Translations under genes and position numbers: made by a program
From: Sphingomonas sp. SORGH_AS_0950
GTDB lineage: Bacteria > Pseudomonadota > Alphaproteobacteria > Sphingomonadales > Sphingomonadaceae
Reading direction: 5' to 3'
DNA length: 64,000 bases
Assembly: GCF_030818415.1 (NCBI RefSeq)
Contig: NZ_JAUTAE010000001.1
Span: forward strand, 622,501 to 686,500
Notes under the pieces: model-generated
The model's input: the letters and a program-made list of their open reading frames with translations, nothing else
Databases searched by the model: none
What the model was told of the DNA's origin: nothing
In this document: in pieces, positions 36,742 to 45,141 of the stretch
How the letters are laid out: each line of letters begins with the position of its first letter
Position numbering within the stretch: the stretch's first letter is position 1

Positions 36742-38297
36742 CAGGCGTCCGCCTCGGCCGGGATTTCCAGTCGCGGAAAGGCCGGGGACGGCGGGGACAG
36801 CGGCACGCCATTGGCGGCACGGCGGGCATACCACCCGTCATCGTCGATCGCGGCATGATCGCGCTCGTCCGCGCCCAGCGTATCGAGCACCAGCCCCGCC
36901 CCGCGCGGCGTGACGGGCAGGATGGCGATCGCCAGCATCCGGATCGCGCGGACCAGCGTGCCCAGCACGGCGTGCATCCGCTCCGGATCGGTCTTGCGCA
37001 ACGACCAGGGCGCCTGCACGTCGATATACTGGTTGCAGGCATAGACGCCGCGCATCCAAGCCTCGATCCCCTGGCTGAGCGCTAGATCGCCGAATGCGGT
37101 CTTCAGCGCGGCGCAGGCGACGACCACCTCTTCCAGCAAGACGGCATCGGTCGGATCGCTCCGCCCCACCTCGGGCAAGGCGCCGCCCAGGTTCTTGGCG
37201 ATGAACGACAGGGTGCGCTGCGCCAGATTGCCGAAGCTGTTGGCCAGCTCCGCGTTGACGCGGGTCACGATCGCCTCGGCCGAATAGGAACCGTCCTGCC
37301 CGAAGCTGACTTCGCGCAGGAAGAAATATCGCAGCGCATCGACGCCGAATGCGTCGGCGAGGCCCATGGGATCGACCACGTTGCCGACCGACTTCGACAT
37401 CTTCTCGCCCCGGTGAAGCAGGAAGCCGTGGCCGAACACCGATTGCGGCAGCGGCAGGTTCGCCGACATCAGGAAGGCAGGCCAATAGACGGTATGGAAC
37501 CGCACGATGTCCTTGCCGATCAGGTGCAGATTGGCGGGCCAGAAACGCGCCAGCTCGCTGTCCTTGTCCGGATAGCCGGTGCCGGTCAGGTAATTGGTCA
37601 GCGCGTCGACCCAGACATACATGACGTGGCCGGGGCTGTCGGGCACCGGCACCCCCCAGTCGAAGCTGGTGCGCGAGACCGACAAGTCGGACAGCCCGCC
37701 CTCGACGAAGCGCATCACCTCGTTCCGGCGGCTTTCGGGGCGGATGAAATCAGGATTGTCGCGATACAGGTCGAGCAGCGGCTGCTGATATTTGGACAGG
37801 CGGAAGAACCAGGTCTCCTCCGCCGTCCATTCCACCGGCGTGCCCTGCGGCGACAGCTTGGTGCCGTCGTCGCCGACGGTCAGTTCGCTCTCGTCGTAAA
37901 AGGCCTCGTCGCGAACCGAATACCAGCCTTCGTAGCGATCGAGATACAGATCGCCCTTGTCCTGCATCGCCTTCCAGATCGCCTGGCTCGCGGCATAGTG
38001 ATCGGCGTCGACGGTCCGGATGAACCGGTCATAAGAAATGTCAAGACGGTCGGCCATGACATGGAAATGACTGGACATTTCATCCGCGAACTCCCGCGTC
38101 GAAATGCCGCGCGCACGCGCCGCCTGCGCCATTTTCAGGCCATGCTCGTCGGTGCCAGTCTGGAACAGCACGTCGCGCCCCGCCTGACGCTGAAAGCGGG
38201 CGATGACGTCGGCGGCGACCATCTCATAGGCATGGCCGATATGCGGACGGCCATTGGGATAGTGGATCGCGGTGGTGATATAGAATGGATCGGCCAT
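36741..38297 (-). CDS. metG: Methionyl-tRNA synthetase
   Basis: MetRS attaches methionine to initiator and elongator tRNA-Met. The 518-residue class I enzyme has the HIGH-type motif RPHIGHAYE and the KMSKS motif RGEKMSKSVGN. It lacks the zinc-knuckle cysteines and the C-terminal EMAP dimerisation domain seen in E. coli, which is the usual short form in alphaproteobacteria. It lies 45 bases downstream of the DUF423 gene and is joined to tatD by a TGATG junction. Confidence 0.97.
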   Translation of the reverse strand: MADPFYITTAIHYPNGRPHIGHAYEMVAADVIARFQRQAGRDVLFQTGTDEHGLKMAQAARARGISTREFADEMSSHFHVMADRLDISYDRFIRTVDADHYAASQAIWKAMQDKGDLYLDRYEGWYSVRDEAFYDESELTVGDDGTKLSPQGTPVEWTAEETWFFRLSKYQQPLLDLYRDNPDFIRPESRRNEVMRFVEGGLSDLSVSRTSFDWGVPVPDSPGHVMYVWVDALTNYLTGTGYPDKDSELARFWPANLHLIGKDIVRFHTVYWPAFLMSANLPLPQSVFGHGFLLHRGEKMSKSVGNVVDPMGLADAFGVDALRYFFLREVSFGQDGSYSAEAIVTRVNAELANSFGNLAQRTLSFIAKNLGGALPEVGRSDPTDAVLLEEVVVACAALKTAFGDLALSQGIEAWMRGVYACNQYIDVQAPWSLRKTDPERMHAVLGTLVRAIRMLAIAILPVTPRGAGLVLDTLGADERDHAAIDDDGWYARRAANGVPLSPPSPAFPRLEIPAEADA

Positions 38298-38342
38298 GGC
38301 TGGTCCCTAGAACATCGCCTCGCGCAGGTGAAGCCGCCGCGT

Positions 38343-38672
38343 TCAGCCGCGCAGGGTCCAGGCGAACCAGAGCCATCCGGCGATCAGGACCGTTCCCCCG
38401 ATCGGCGTGATCGCCCCCAGCCAGCGCGGCGCGCCAAAGGCCATGGCATAAAGCGTACCGGCAAAGATCGCCGCCCCGATCACGAAAGCCCATGCCACCC
38501 CGCGCGAATCGAAGCGCAGGGCCACCAGGGCGGCGACGGCATGGATCAGCTGATACTGACCGCCGGTGCGCAGCCACTCGACGGCCGCGCCCTCGGCCCG
38601 GTGTGCGCCGAAGGCCCCCGCCGCAATGGCGATCGCACCCGACAGCGCCGCCAATATCGCCACCAATCCCAT
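38343..38672 (-). CDS. DUF423 family small membrane protein
   Basis: This 109-residue protein has four predicted membrane helices and the DUF423 hallmarks: a short first helix with GAFGAH (residues about 19-24), TGGQYQLIHAVAAL and the final GGTVLIAGWLWFAWTLRG. DUF423 members are small inner membrane proteins of unknown function (E. coli YgdD type). It starts two bases after the antiporter stop, so it is probably co-translated with it. Confidence 0.88.
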   Translation of the reverse strand: MGLVAILAALSGAIAIAAGAFGAHRAEGAAVEWLRTGGQYQLIHAVAALVALRFDSRGVAWAFVIGAAIFAGTLYAMAFGAPRWLGAITPIGGTVLIAGWLWFAWTLRG

Positions 38673-38674
38673 GG

Positions 38675-40423
38675 TCAGCCCTTCCGTTCGTCCTGCGTGA
38701 TGATCCGGTCGTTCGCCGCGCGCAGATCGCCCGCCTCGGCCTGGGCGGCGAGCCGTTCCTTGTCGCGCGCGCGGTACATCGCCTCGACCCGTTCGATCTC
38801 CGCCTCGCCGACATCGAGACTGCCCAGCGCCAGCCGCGCCATCTTGACCGCCGACTCCAGCACCTCACGGACCACATAGGCCGCCGGGCCGCCCTTCAGC
38901 CGCAGCACCGCCCGCCGATCATAGGCGCGGACGAACAGCGCCGCATTCGGGAAGGCGGCATGGACGCTTTCCAACAGATCGAGCGTGATCTGGTCGTCGT
39001 CGAGGCAGAACAGGATCAGCTCGGCCTCTGCTGCACCCGCCTGGCGCAACAGGTCCAGCCGGGTGCCGTCGCCATAATAGACCTTGGCGCCGAACGAGGC
39101 GGCGATGTCGATCATCTCGATATCGCGGTCGATCAGCGTGACGGGAATGTCGCTGGCGATCAGCATCTGCGCGACCGTCTGGCCAAAGCGGCCATAACCG
39201 ACGATCAGGGCGTTGGCACCGTCGGTTACCGGCCCCTGACGCTCGCCGCCCCGGGTGATGACCGGTTCCTCGCGAATGCTGCGCGTCGCGCGCATCAGGA
39301 ACGGCGTGGTCGCCATGGAAAGGGTGATGATCGCACCGAACAGGCTCGCCGCCTCGGGCGCGATCAGATAGCCCTGCTGGGCCTGGGCGAAGAGCACGAA
39401 GCCGAACTCACCGCCCTGGCTCATCAGCAGGCCCAGCGCGAGCGCCGAGCGCCAGTTCATCCGGAACGCCAGCCCGATCAGCGCGATGACCCCGGTCTTG
39501 GTCGCGATCAACGCCAGCGCCATGACCGCGACGAACACGGGCCGCTGGGCGATGGCGGGCAGATCGAGCATCATGCCGACCGCCAGGAAGAACAGGCCGA
39601 GCAGGATCGAGCGGAAGGGCTCGACATCGGCCTCCAGTTCATGCCGGTACGGGCTGTCGGCCAGCATCACCCCCGCGATAAAGGCCCCCAGCGCAGTCGA
39701 CAGGTCCAGCATCTCCATCACCGCCGCGCTGGCGACGACGGTAAAGAGGCCCGCAAAGACGAACATCTCGCGTTCGCCCATATTGCCGATCAGGCGGAAG
39801 AGCGGACGCAGCAGGAAGCGCCCCGCCACGATCAGCCCGATGATCGCGCCGACCGTCTCGATCGCGAGGATCCAGCCCGGCGGCCCCGCATGATCGGCGG
39901 GATTGCGCGACATGGCCGCGACGATGGTGATCAGCGGGACGATCGAGAGGTCCTGGAACAACAGGATCGAGAAGGCCCGTTCGCCAAAGGGTGTCCGCAG
40001 CCGCCCCGAGGACTGGAGCATCGGCAGCACCTGCGCGGTTGATGACAGGGCGAGCGGCAGGCCCAGCGCCAGCGCCGCCTCCAGCGAGAAATGCGCGAGA
40101 AGGACGATACCGCTGATCGCCAACCCGCAGGCGGCGACCTGAAGCAGCCCCAGTCCGAAAATCTCGTGCTTCATCCGCCACAACCGGGCGGGGTTGAGCT
40201 CCAGCCCGACGATGAACAGGAGAAGCGTGATGCCGATCTCGGCAATGCCCAGCTTCGACTCGGCGTCGCCGACCAGCCCCAGCACATGCGGTCCGACGAC
40301 CGCGCCGGCGACCAGATAACCCAGCGTCGCGCCGAGTCCCAGTCGGCGGAAGATCAGAACGAAAGCGAGACCGAAGCCGAACAGGATCGCGCCGTCACGG
40401 ATCAGCGAGACCTCGCCATGCAT
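38675..40423 (-). CDS. CPA2 family monovalent cation:proton antiporter (KefB/C-like)
   Basis: The 582-residue protein has about twelve membrane helices (residues 8-380) of the Na+/H+ exchanger fold, followed by a cytoplasmic RCK_N (TrkA-N) domain starting ALIVGYGRFGQTVAQMLIAS with a Rossmann dinucleotide-binding loop. This is the layout of KefB/KefC potassium-efflux systems and related antiporters; the C-terminal tail is shorter than in KefC. Such proteins exchange potassium or sodium for protons and may respond to electrophiles or nucleotides. Its start shares a base with the stop of the upstream NifU-like gene. Confidence 0.92.
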   Translation of the reverse strand: MHGEVSLIRDGAILFGFGLAFVLIFRRLGLGATLGYLVAGAVVGPHVLGLVGDAESKLGIAEIGITLLLFIVGLELNPARLWRMKHEIFGLGLLQVAACGLAISGIVLLAHFSLEAALALGLPLALSSTAQVLPMLQSSGRLRTPFGERAFSILLFQDLSIVPLITIVAAMSRNPADHAGPPGWILAIETVGAIIGLIVAGRFLLRPLFRLIGNMGEREMFVFAGLFTVVASAAVMEMLDLSTALGAFIAGVMLADSPYRHELEADVEPFRSILLGLFFLAVGMMLDLPAIAQRPVFVAVMALALIATKTGVIALIGLAFRMNWRSALALGLLMSQGGEFGFVLFAQAQQGYLIAPEAASLFGAIITLSMATTPFLMRATRSIREEPVITRGGERQGPVTDGANALIVGYGRFGQTVAQMLIASDIPVTLIDRDIEMIDIAASFGAKVYYGDGTRLDLLRQAGAAEAELILFCLDDDQITLDLLESVHAAFPNAALFVRAYDRRAVLRLKGGPAAYVVREVLESAVKMARLALGSLDVGEAEIERVEAMYRARDKERLAAQAEAGDLRAANDRIITQDERKG

Positions 40424-40854
40424 CAGCGCCGCGCTCCCGCTTCCTGCGCGGCCTCGGCGGCGGCCTCGAAGGCCAGCCGGATCGAGGGGTGGCGCGCGGT
40501 ATAGGGCAAGGCGGGGGCAAAGACGTCGAGCCCCGGCCAGTCGGGCGCGTCCCCCTGCCCACTCGCCAGCCAGTCGGTCAGGCGGTCGCGGGCGGCCGCG
40601 AGTTCGGACGGGGTGCGCCCCACGACATGGCCCGCCAGCAATGCCGAGGATGCCTGACCCAGCGCACAGGCACGGACCAGCATCCCGACCTCGCTCACCC
40701 GCCCGTCCTCGTCCAAATTGACGTCAACGGTCACCCGGCTGCCGCAAATGGGCGAGCGGCGCTCGACACTGGCCATCGGGTCGGCCAGGCGGCGGTCATG
40801 CGGGATGGCCGTGGTCAGCCGCAGGATCTCGGCATTGTAGAGGGGAGCGGTCAT
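40423..40854 (-). CDS. NifU/SufU-like iron-sulfur cluster scaffold protein
   Basis: This 143-residue protein looks like an IscU/NifU N-terminal scaffold domain: Cys in SPICGSRVTV, Cys in VRACALGQASSALLAGHVVG and a conserved Thr/Ser-rich helix. The third scaffold cysteine expected near the C-terminus is not obvious, since the sequence there reads RHPSIRLAFEAAAEAA. Similar genes in sphingomonads are annotated as iron-sulfur cluster assembly scaffold proteins. It overlaps cvpA upstream and the antiporter gene downstream. Confidence 0.8.
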   Translation of the reverse strand: MTAPLYNAEILRLTTAIPHDRRLADPMASVERRSPICGSRVTVDVNLDEDGRVSEVGMLVRACALGQASSALLAGHVVGRTPSELAAARDRLTDWLASGQGDAPDWPGLDVFAPALPYTARHPSIRLAFEAAAEAAQEAGARR

Positions 40855-41405
40855 GACGGCGTCTCGCTATTTGAGGCAGCGGGCGGGGTGGGCGCGCCGA
40901 AGACGGGAAGCCCGCGACGGCGGCGATCGACGAAATCGGCGATCCCGGCGCTGGTGGCGTTGAGCAGCTTGTAGGTCCGGCTCTTGACCATCCAGTCGGG
41001 TCGCCGGGCGGGACCGCCGCTGACCGTATCGACCATCAGCGCGACGACCAGGAAGACGAGGCTGGCCAGGATCAGCCCCTTGAGCGCGCCGAAGCCGAAG
41101 CCCAGCGCCCGGTCGACCGGCCCCAGCACCGAGGTCCGCGTACGCTGTCCGATCGCCCGCGCGACCAGCCGCCCGCCGAGATAGGTGACGCCGACGATCA
41201 GGGCGAAGGCCAGCACCGCCGCCCCCGACACGGTGCCGACCACGCCGGTCAGGGTCTGGGCCAGCGGAATATGGAACAGCTTCAACGCGGCGACCATCGC
41301 GACCCAGGCGAACAGCGCCAGCACCTCGGTCACGAAACCGCGCAGAAAACCCTGGATCGCCGCGCCGAACACCGCGATCAGGACAAGAATATCAAGGGCC
41401 GTCAA
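40851..41405 (-). CDS. CvpA family membrane protein
   Basis: The 184-residue protein starts with the CvpA pattern MTALDILVLIAVFGAAIQGF and LRGFVTEVLALFAWVAMVAA and has four membrane helices followed by a cytoplasmic tail with RRRRG. CvpA was named for colicin V production and is associated with envelope stability and bile resistance; biochemical function is unknown. In many alphaproteobacteria cvpA follows radA, as here, with 97 bases between. Confidence 0.9.
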   Translation of the reverse strand: MTALDILVLIAVFGAAIQGFLRGFVTEVLALFAWVAMVAALKLFHIPLAQTLTGVVGTVSGAAVLAFALIVGVTYLGGRLVARAIGQRTRTSVLGPVDRALGFGFGALKGLILASLVFLVVALMVDTVSGGPARRPDWMVKSRTYKLLNATSAGIADFVDRRRRGLPVFGAPTPPAASNSETPS

Positions 41406-41502
41406 CGCCTGGTGTCCAACTCTTCAACCCATCCGTCATGCGCCCGGCGGGAATGCCTTGTCCGCCCGGCAGGCGGAGACAGGCAGGGCGGCACCTCCCT
41501 CG

Positions 41503-42876
41503 CTACCCCCGGCCCAGCATATGGTCAACGAACTCGGCCAAGGTTCGAAAGCCGGTCATCGCCAATCCGCCCTCGTCCCCGGCCATCGTACGCGGGAGCA
41601 TGGCCTTCTCGAAGCCCAGCTTGCCCGCCTCCTTCAACCGCAGCGGGCCATGCGCGACCGAACGGATTTCGCCCGACAGCGCGATTTCGCCGAACACGAT
41701 CGCGGTCGAGGGCACCGGCCGCTCCGACAGCGCCGAAATGAGCGCGGCGGCGACCGCCAGGTCGGCGGCGGGGTCCTGCACGCGGTATCCCCCGGCGATG
41801 TTGAGATAGACCTCGGCCGAGGAGAAGCTCAGCCCGCACCGCGCCTCCAGCACCGCCAGGATCATCGCCAGCCGCCCGGAATCCCATCCCACGACCGCCC
41901 GGCGCGGCGTCGCGCCCGAGGCCAGGCGGACGGTCAAGGCCTGGATCTCGACCAGTACGGGCCGCGTCCCTTCCAGGGCGGGGAAGACGGTCGCGCCGGT
42001 CATCCCCTCCTCGCGATTGGTCAGGAACAGCGAGGAGGGATTGCCGACCTCGGCCAGCCCCTCGGTCTGCATGGAAAAGACGCCGATCTCGTCGGTGCCG
42101 CCGAAGCGGTTCTTGATCGCGCGCAGGATGCGATATTGGTGGCTCCGCTCGCCCTCAAAGGCCAGCACGGTGTCGACCATATGTTCGAGCACGCGCGGAC
42201 CCGCGATCGATCCGTCCTTGGTGACATGCCCGACGAGCACGACGGCGGTGCCGCGCTCCTTGGCGAAGCGGATCAGTTCCTGACCCGAGGCGCGGACCTG
42301 GCTGACCGTGCCCGGTGCCCCTTCGATCAGGTCGGAATGCATGGTCTGGATCGAGTCGATGATAAGGAGCGCGGGCGGCGTGCCGATCGACAGGGTGGTC
42401 AGGATGTCGCGTACCGAGGTCGCCGCCGCGAGCCGGACGGGCGCCTGCCCCAGCCCCAACCGCCGCGCCCGCAGCCGGACCTGATCCGCCGCTTCCTCGC
42501 CCGATACATAGGCGACCGGTCGCCCCGCCATCGCCAGCTTCGCCGCCGCCTGAAGCAGCAGCGTCGACTTGCCGATCCCCGGATCGCCGCCGATCAGCGT
42601 CGCCGACCCCTCGACGAAGCCGCCGCCGAGCGCCCGGTCGAGTTCCGCGATGCCGGTCGCCATCCGGTCGGGCAGCGGAATATCGGCGTCCAGCCCGACG
42701 AGCTGGATCGCCCGTCCGCCGCCCTGCAAATTATGCTTGGCGGCAAAAGGGGTCATCTGGACCGGCGCTTCCTCCAACATGGTGTTCCATTCGGAACAGT
42801 CGGGGCATTGCCCCTGCCAGCGGGAGGATACCGATCCGCAGGATTGGCAGACATAACGCTTCTGGATCTTGGCCAT
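41503..42876 (-). CDS. radA: DNA repair protein RadA
   Basis: RadA is a RecA-like ATPase that promotes branch migration during recombination. The 457-residue protein has an N-terminal zinc finger (CQSCGSVSSRWQGQCPDC), a RecA-type core with Walker A GGDPGIGKSTLLLQ, the RadA signature KNRFG, and a C-terminal Lon-like domain. ATG 42876 (MAKIQKRYVC) is used; ATG 42885 (MGVMAKIQ) is equally possible. The gene is divergent from the glycosyltransferase gene and heads the long minus-strand run toward mazG. Confidence 0.96.
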   Translation of the reverse strand: MAKIQKRYVCQSCGSVSSRWQGQCPDCSEWNTMLEEAPVQMTPFAAKHNLQGGGRAIQLVGLDADIPLPDRMATGIAELDRALGGGFVEGSATLIGGDPGIGKSTLLLQAAAKLAMAGRPVAYVSGEEAADQVRLRARRLGLGQAPVRLAAATSVRDILTTLSIGTPPALLIIDSIQTMHSDLIEGAPGTVSQVRASGQELIRFAKERGTAVVLVGHVTKDGSIAGPRVLEHMVDTVLAFEGERSHQYRILRAIKNRFGGTDEIGVFSMQTEGLAEVGNPSSLFLTNREEGMTGATVFPALEGTRPVLVEIQALTVRLASGATPRRAVVGWDSGRLAMILAVLEARCGLSFSSAEVYLNIAGGYRVQDPAADLAVAAALISALSERPVPSTAIVFGEIALSGEIRSVAHGPLRLKEAGKLGFEKAMLPRTMAGDEGGLAMTGFRTLAEFVDHMLGRG

Positions 42877-42973
42877 GACGCCCATGTAGCGTCGGCGGAA
42901 CGTAAATGGAACAGAGCGCAGCATGTCCGCAGGAGTGGTCATCCGGGCGTCACCCGGCTATGGGCAGGATTCC

Positions 42974-44119
42974 ATGACCCCAGACCAGTTTCGTGTCGCC
43001 CTGTTCAGCGGCAACTATAATTATACGCGCGACGGCGCGAACCAGAGCCTGAACCTGCTCGTCGGCCATCTGCTCGCGCGTGGAGTCGCGGTGCGCGTCT
43101 ATTCGCCGACCTCCTCGACCCCGGCCTTTCCGCCGGTGGGCGATCTGGTCGACGTGCCGTCGATTCCGATGCCGCTGCGTGCCGACTATAAGCTGGCGCG
43201 CGGCCTGCCTGCCAGCGTGCGCGCCGATCTGGAGGCGTTCGCGCCCAATATCGTCCATGTCTCCGCCCCCGAATTTCTGGGTCATGCGGCGGTGCGCTGG
43301 GCACGGGACAAAGGGGTCGCCTCGCTCGCATCGGTGCACACCCGGTTCGAGACCTATCCGGCCTATTACGGCCTCGGTTTTCTGGAACCGGCAATCATCC
43401 GGTTGCTCACCCGCTTCTACAACAAATTCGACCGCATCGTCGCCCCCAGCCCCAGCATGATCGCCCTGCTGCGCGGCTGGGGCGTGACGCCGCCGATGAG
43501 CATCTGGTCGCGCGGGATCGATCACGACCGTTTTCGCCCTTCGCGCCGCAGCCTGGAATGGCGGCGTTCGCTGGGCATCGGCGACGACGAGGTGGCGATC
43601 GGCTTCCTCGGTCGACTGGTCAAGGAAAAGGGCCTCGACGTCTTTGCCGAGGCCCTTGCCGAGCTGCGCCGCCGGGGCGTGCCGCACAAGGTGCTGGTCG
43701 TGGGCAAGGGCCCCGCGCAGGACTGGTTCGCCAAGGCGACACCCGATGCGATCTTCGCAGGCTATCAGACCGGAGACGATCTGGGCCGAGCCGTCGCGTC
43801 GATGGACATCTTCTTCAACCCCAGCGTGACCGAGACCTTCGGCAACGTCACGACCGAGGCGATGGCGGCGGGCGTGCCCGTGGTGGCGGCCAATGCCACC
43901 GGGGCGATGGACCTGGTGGTCGAGGGCGAGACCGGCCATCTGGTCGGCGCGCGCGACATCACCGGCTATGCCGACGCGCTGGAGCGGATCGCCACCGATC
44001 CCGACCTGCGCCGCCGGTACAGCAAAGCGGGCCAGGCCCGCGTTGCCGATTACCGGTGGGACAAGGTGAATGAGGCGGTGATCGACGCCTATCGCCTGCT
44101 GTTCGCCGAGCGGGCCTGA
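42974..44119 (+). CDS. Glycosyltransferase family 4 protein
   Basis: The 381-residue protein is a GT-B glycosyltransferase. The N-terminal half opens with RVALFSGNYNYTRDGANQSL, and the C-terminal half has the GT4 pattern GFLGRLVKEKGLDVFAEALA and the donor-binding ETFGNVTTEAMAAGVPVVAA, where the E-x7-E dyad is present. Relatives include sulfoquinovosyl-, glucuronosyl- and mannosyltransferases acting on diacylglycerol or lipid-linked acceptors; the acceptor here is unknown. The start has an AGGA ribosome binding site. Confidence 0.88.
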   Translation: MTPDQFRVALFSGNYNYTRDGANQSLNLLVGHLLARGVAVRVYSPTSSTPAFPPVGDLVDVPSIPMPLRADYKLARGLPASVRADLEAFAPNIVHVSAPEFLGHAAVRWARDKGVASLASVHTRFETYPAYYGLGFLEPAIIRLLTRFYNKFDRIVAPSPSMIALLRGWGVTPPMSIWSRGIDHDRFRPSRRSLEWRRSLGIGDDEVAIGFLGRLVKEKGLDVFAEALAELRRRGVPHKVLVVGKGPAQDWFAKATPDAIFAGYQTGDDLGRAVASMDIFFNPSVTETFGNVTTEAMAAGVPVVAANATGAMDLVVEGETGHLVGARDITGYADALERIATDPDLRRRYSKAGQARVADYRWDKVNEAVIDAYRLLFAERA

Positions 44120-44122
44120 CGC

Positions 44123-44413
44123 TCAGCCGTCGCGCCAGTCGAAGGTCAGCGGCGCCTCGCGAAAGGCGAAGCGGTCGAGATGGCTCGACACCACTTCGCG
44201 CATCCGGGCCGTGTCGCCGTCTTCGGGCACGTGCAGCACGATGTCGAGCGTCTCGCTGGCCGCGCGCATCTCCAGCCGCGAGCCGTTGGGAAAGGTGATG
44301 GTGCCCTCTTCCGGGGTGAAGACCACCTCCATCTTGTGGCTCCAATGCTTGGCGAGCTGCTGGAGATAGCGGCTGGCCGACAGGGTCGGTACGCGGGTGA
44401 CGGAAATGGTCAT
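44123..44413 (-). CDS. DUF2218 domain protein
   Basis: The 96-residue protein consists of a single DUF2218 domain, an alpha-beta fold of unknown function. Recognisable segments are ASRYLQQLAKHWSHK, the central FPNGSRLEMRAAS and the closing SHLDRFAFREAPLTFDW. Its start overlaps the stop of the PadR regulator gene as ATGA, so it is expressed with PadR and presumably under its control. The pair looks like a self-contained regulatory unit. Confidence 0.85.
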   Translation of the reverse strand: MTISVTRVPTLSASRYLQQLAKHWSHKMEVVFTPEEGTITFPNGSRLEMRAASETLDIVLHVPEDGDTARMREVVSSHLDRFAFREAPLTFDWRDG

Positions 44414-45024
44414 TTCAGTCGCTCCACTTTCTGGGCCAGTTCGTCGATCATGGCGGTCACCTGGTGCAGCATGTCCTGCGAAACGTCGCCGCGCCCGAAC
44501 CGCTCGCCCAGCGCGACGCGCAGATTGCCCATCGCCCGCCGGATCGGTGCCGAGTCGACCCGCTCGCGATGTTCGCCAAGCGCGCTCAGCCGGGCGATCA
44601 GCGCCTCGACCTGTTCGGCATGTTCGGCAAGATGCGCAAGCCCCGTATCGGTGGCGGCGAAGCGCTTCTTGGCACCCTGGGACTGCTGTTCCTCGATAAA
44701 GCCCATTTCGTCGAGCAGCGTGATCGTCGGATAGATGACGCCCGGGCTGGGGGCATAGGCGCCGCCGGTCAGCGCCTCGATCGCACGGATCAGATCATAG
44801 CCGTGGCGCGGTTCGTCCGCGATCAGCCTGAGCAGGACGAGGCGGAGTTCGCTGCCGTCGAACATGCGCGGACGACGCCCGCCGCCGGTACGCTCGCCCC
44901 CCATGAACCAGTCGCCGCCGCGCGGCCCCCGGAACATGCCTTCCCGATCGGACGGCCCGAAATGCCAACGGCCGCGCGAGTGGCCATCGCCATGCTCGCC
45001 TCTGTGATGATGATGGTGTCGCAT
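44410..45024 (-). CDS. PadR family regulator with His-rich N-terminal extension
   Basis: The 204-residue protein starts MRHHHHHRGEHGDGHSRGRW, with eight histidines in the first 21 residues, followed by a Gly/Arg-rich linker to about residue 50. The PadR winged helix then begins at SELRLVLLRLIADEPRHGYD and continues through the GGAYAPSPGVIYPTITLL recognition region, with a C-terminal dimerisation helix. ATG 45024 has a strong ribosome binding site (AAGGAAG). The His cluster could bind Ni, Zn or Co. Two AT-rich operator-like sites lie just upstream, and DUF2218 is coupled downstream. Confidence 0.9.
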   Translation of the reverse strand: MRHHHHHRGEHGDGHSRGRWHFGPSDREGMFRGPRGGDWFMGGERTGGGRRPRMFDGSELRLVLLRLIADEPRHGYDLIRAIEALTGGAYAPSPGVIYPTITLLDEMGFIEEQQSQGAKKRFAATDTGLAHLAEHAEQVEALIARLSALGEHRERVDSAPIRRAMGNLRVALGERFGRGDVSQDMLHQVTAMIDELAQKVERLK

Positions 45025-45048
45025 AAGTCTTCCTTGTTTCGATAGCAT

Positions 45049-45098
45049 CAAGATATATCTTACTTCGCGAGTTTCAAGATGCTCTCCGATATATCTTG
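45049..45098. promoter_or_regulatory. Twin operator-like sites between padR and rarA
   Basis: The 12-bp palindrome AAGATATATCTT lies at 45050-45061, and the ten-base element GATATATCTT recurs at 45088-45097, 36 bases start to start. CAAGAT half-sites at 45049 and 45075 pair with ATCTT half-sites to make two inverted repeats. The arrangement suggests binding of two PadR dimers controlling padR-DUF2218 and possibly the divergent rarA gene. Confidence 0.6.
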
Positions 45099-45141
45099 GC
45101 GGAGAGGTGACGATCCCATTTCCATTTCCTACATGGGCGAC

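Noticed and set aside
37413..40042. Long plus-strand frames opposite metG and the antiporter gene
   Set aside because: They are composition artefacts of high-GC coding DNA; the minus-strand proteins have clear catalytic motifs and membrane helices.
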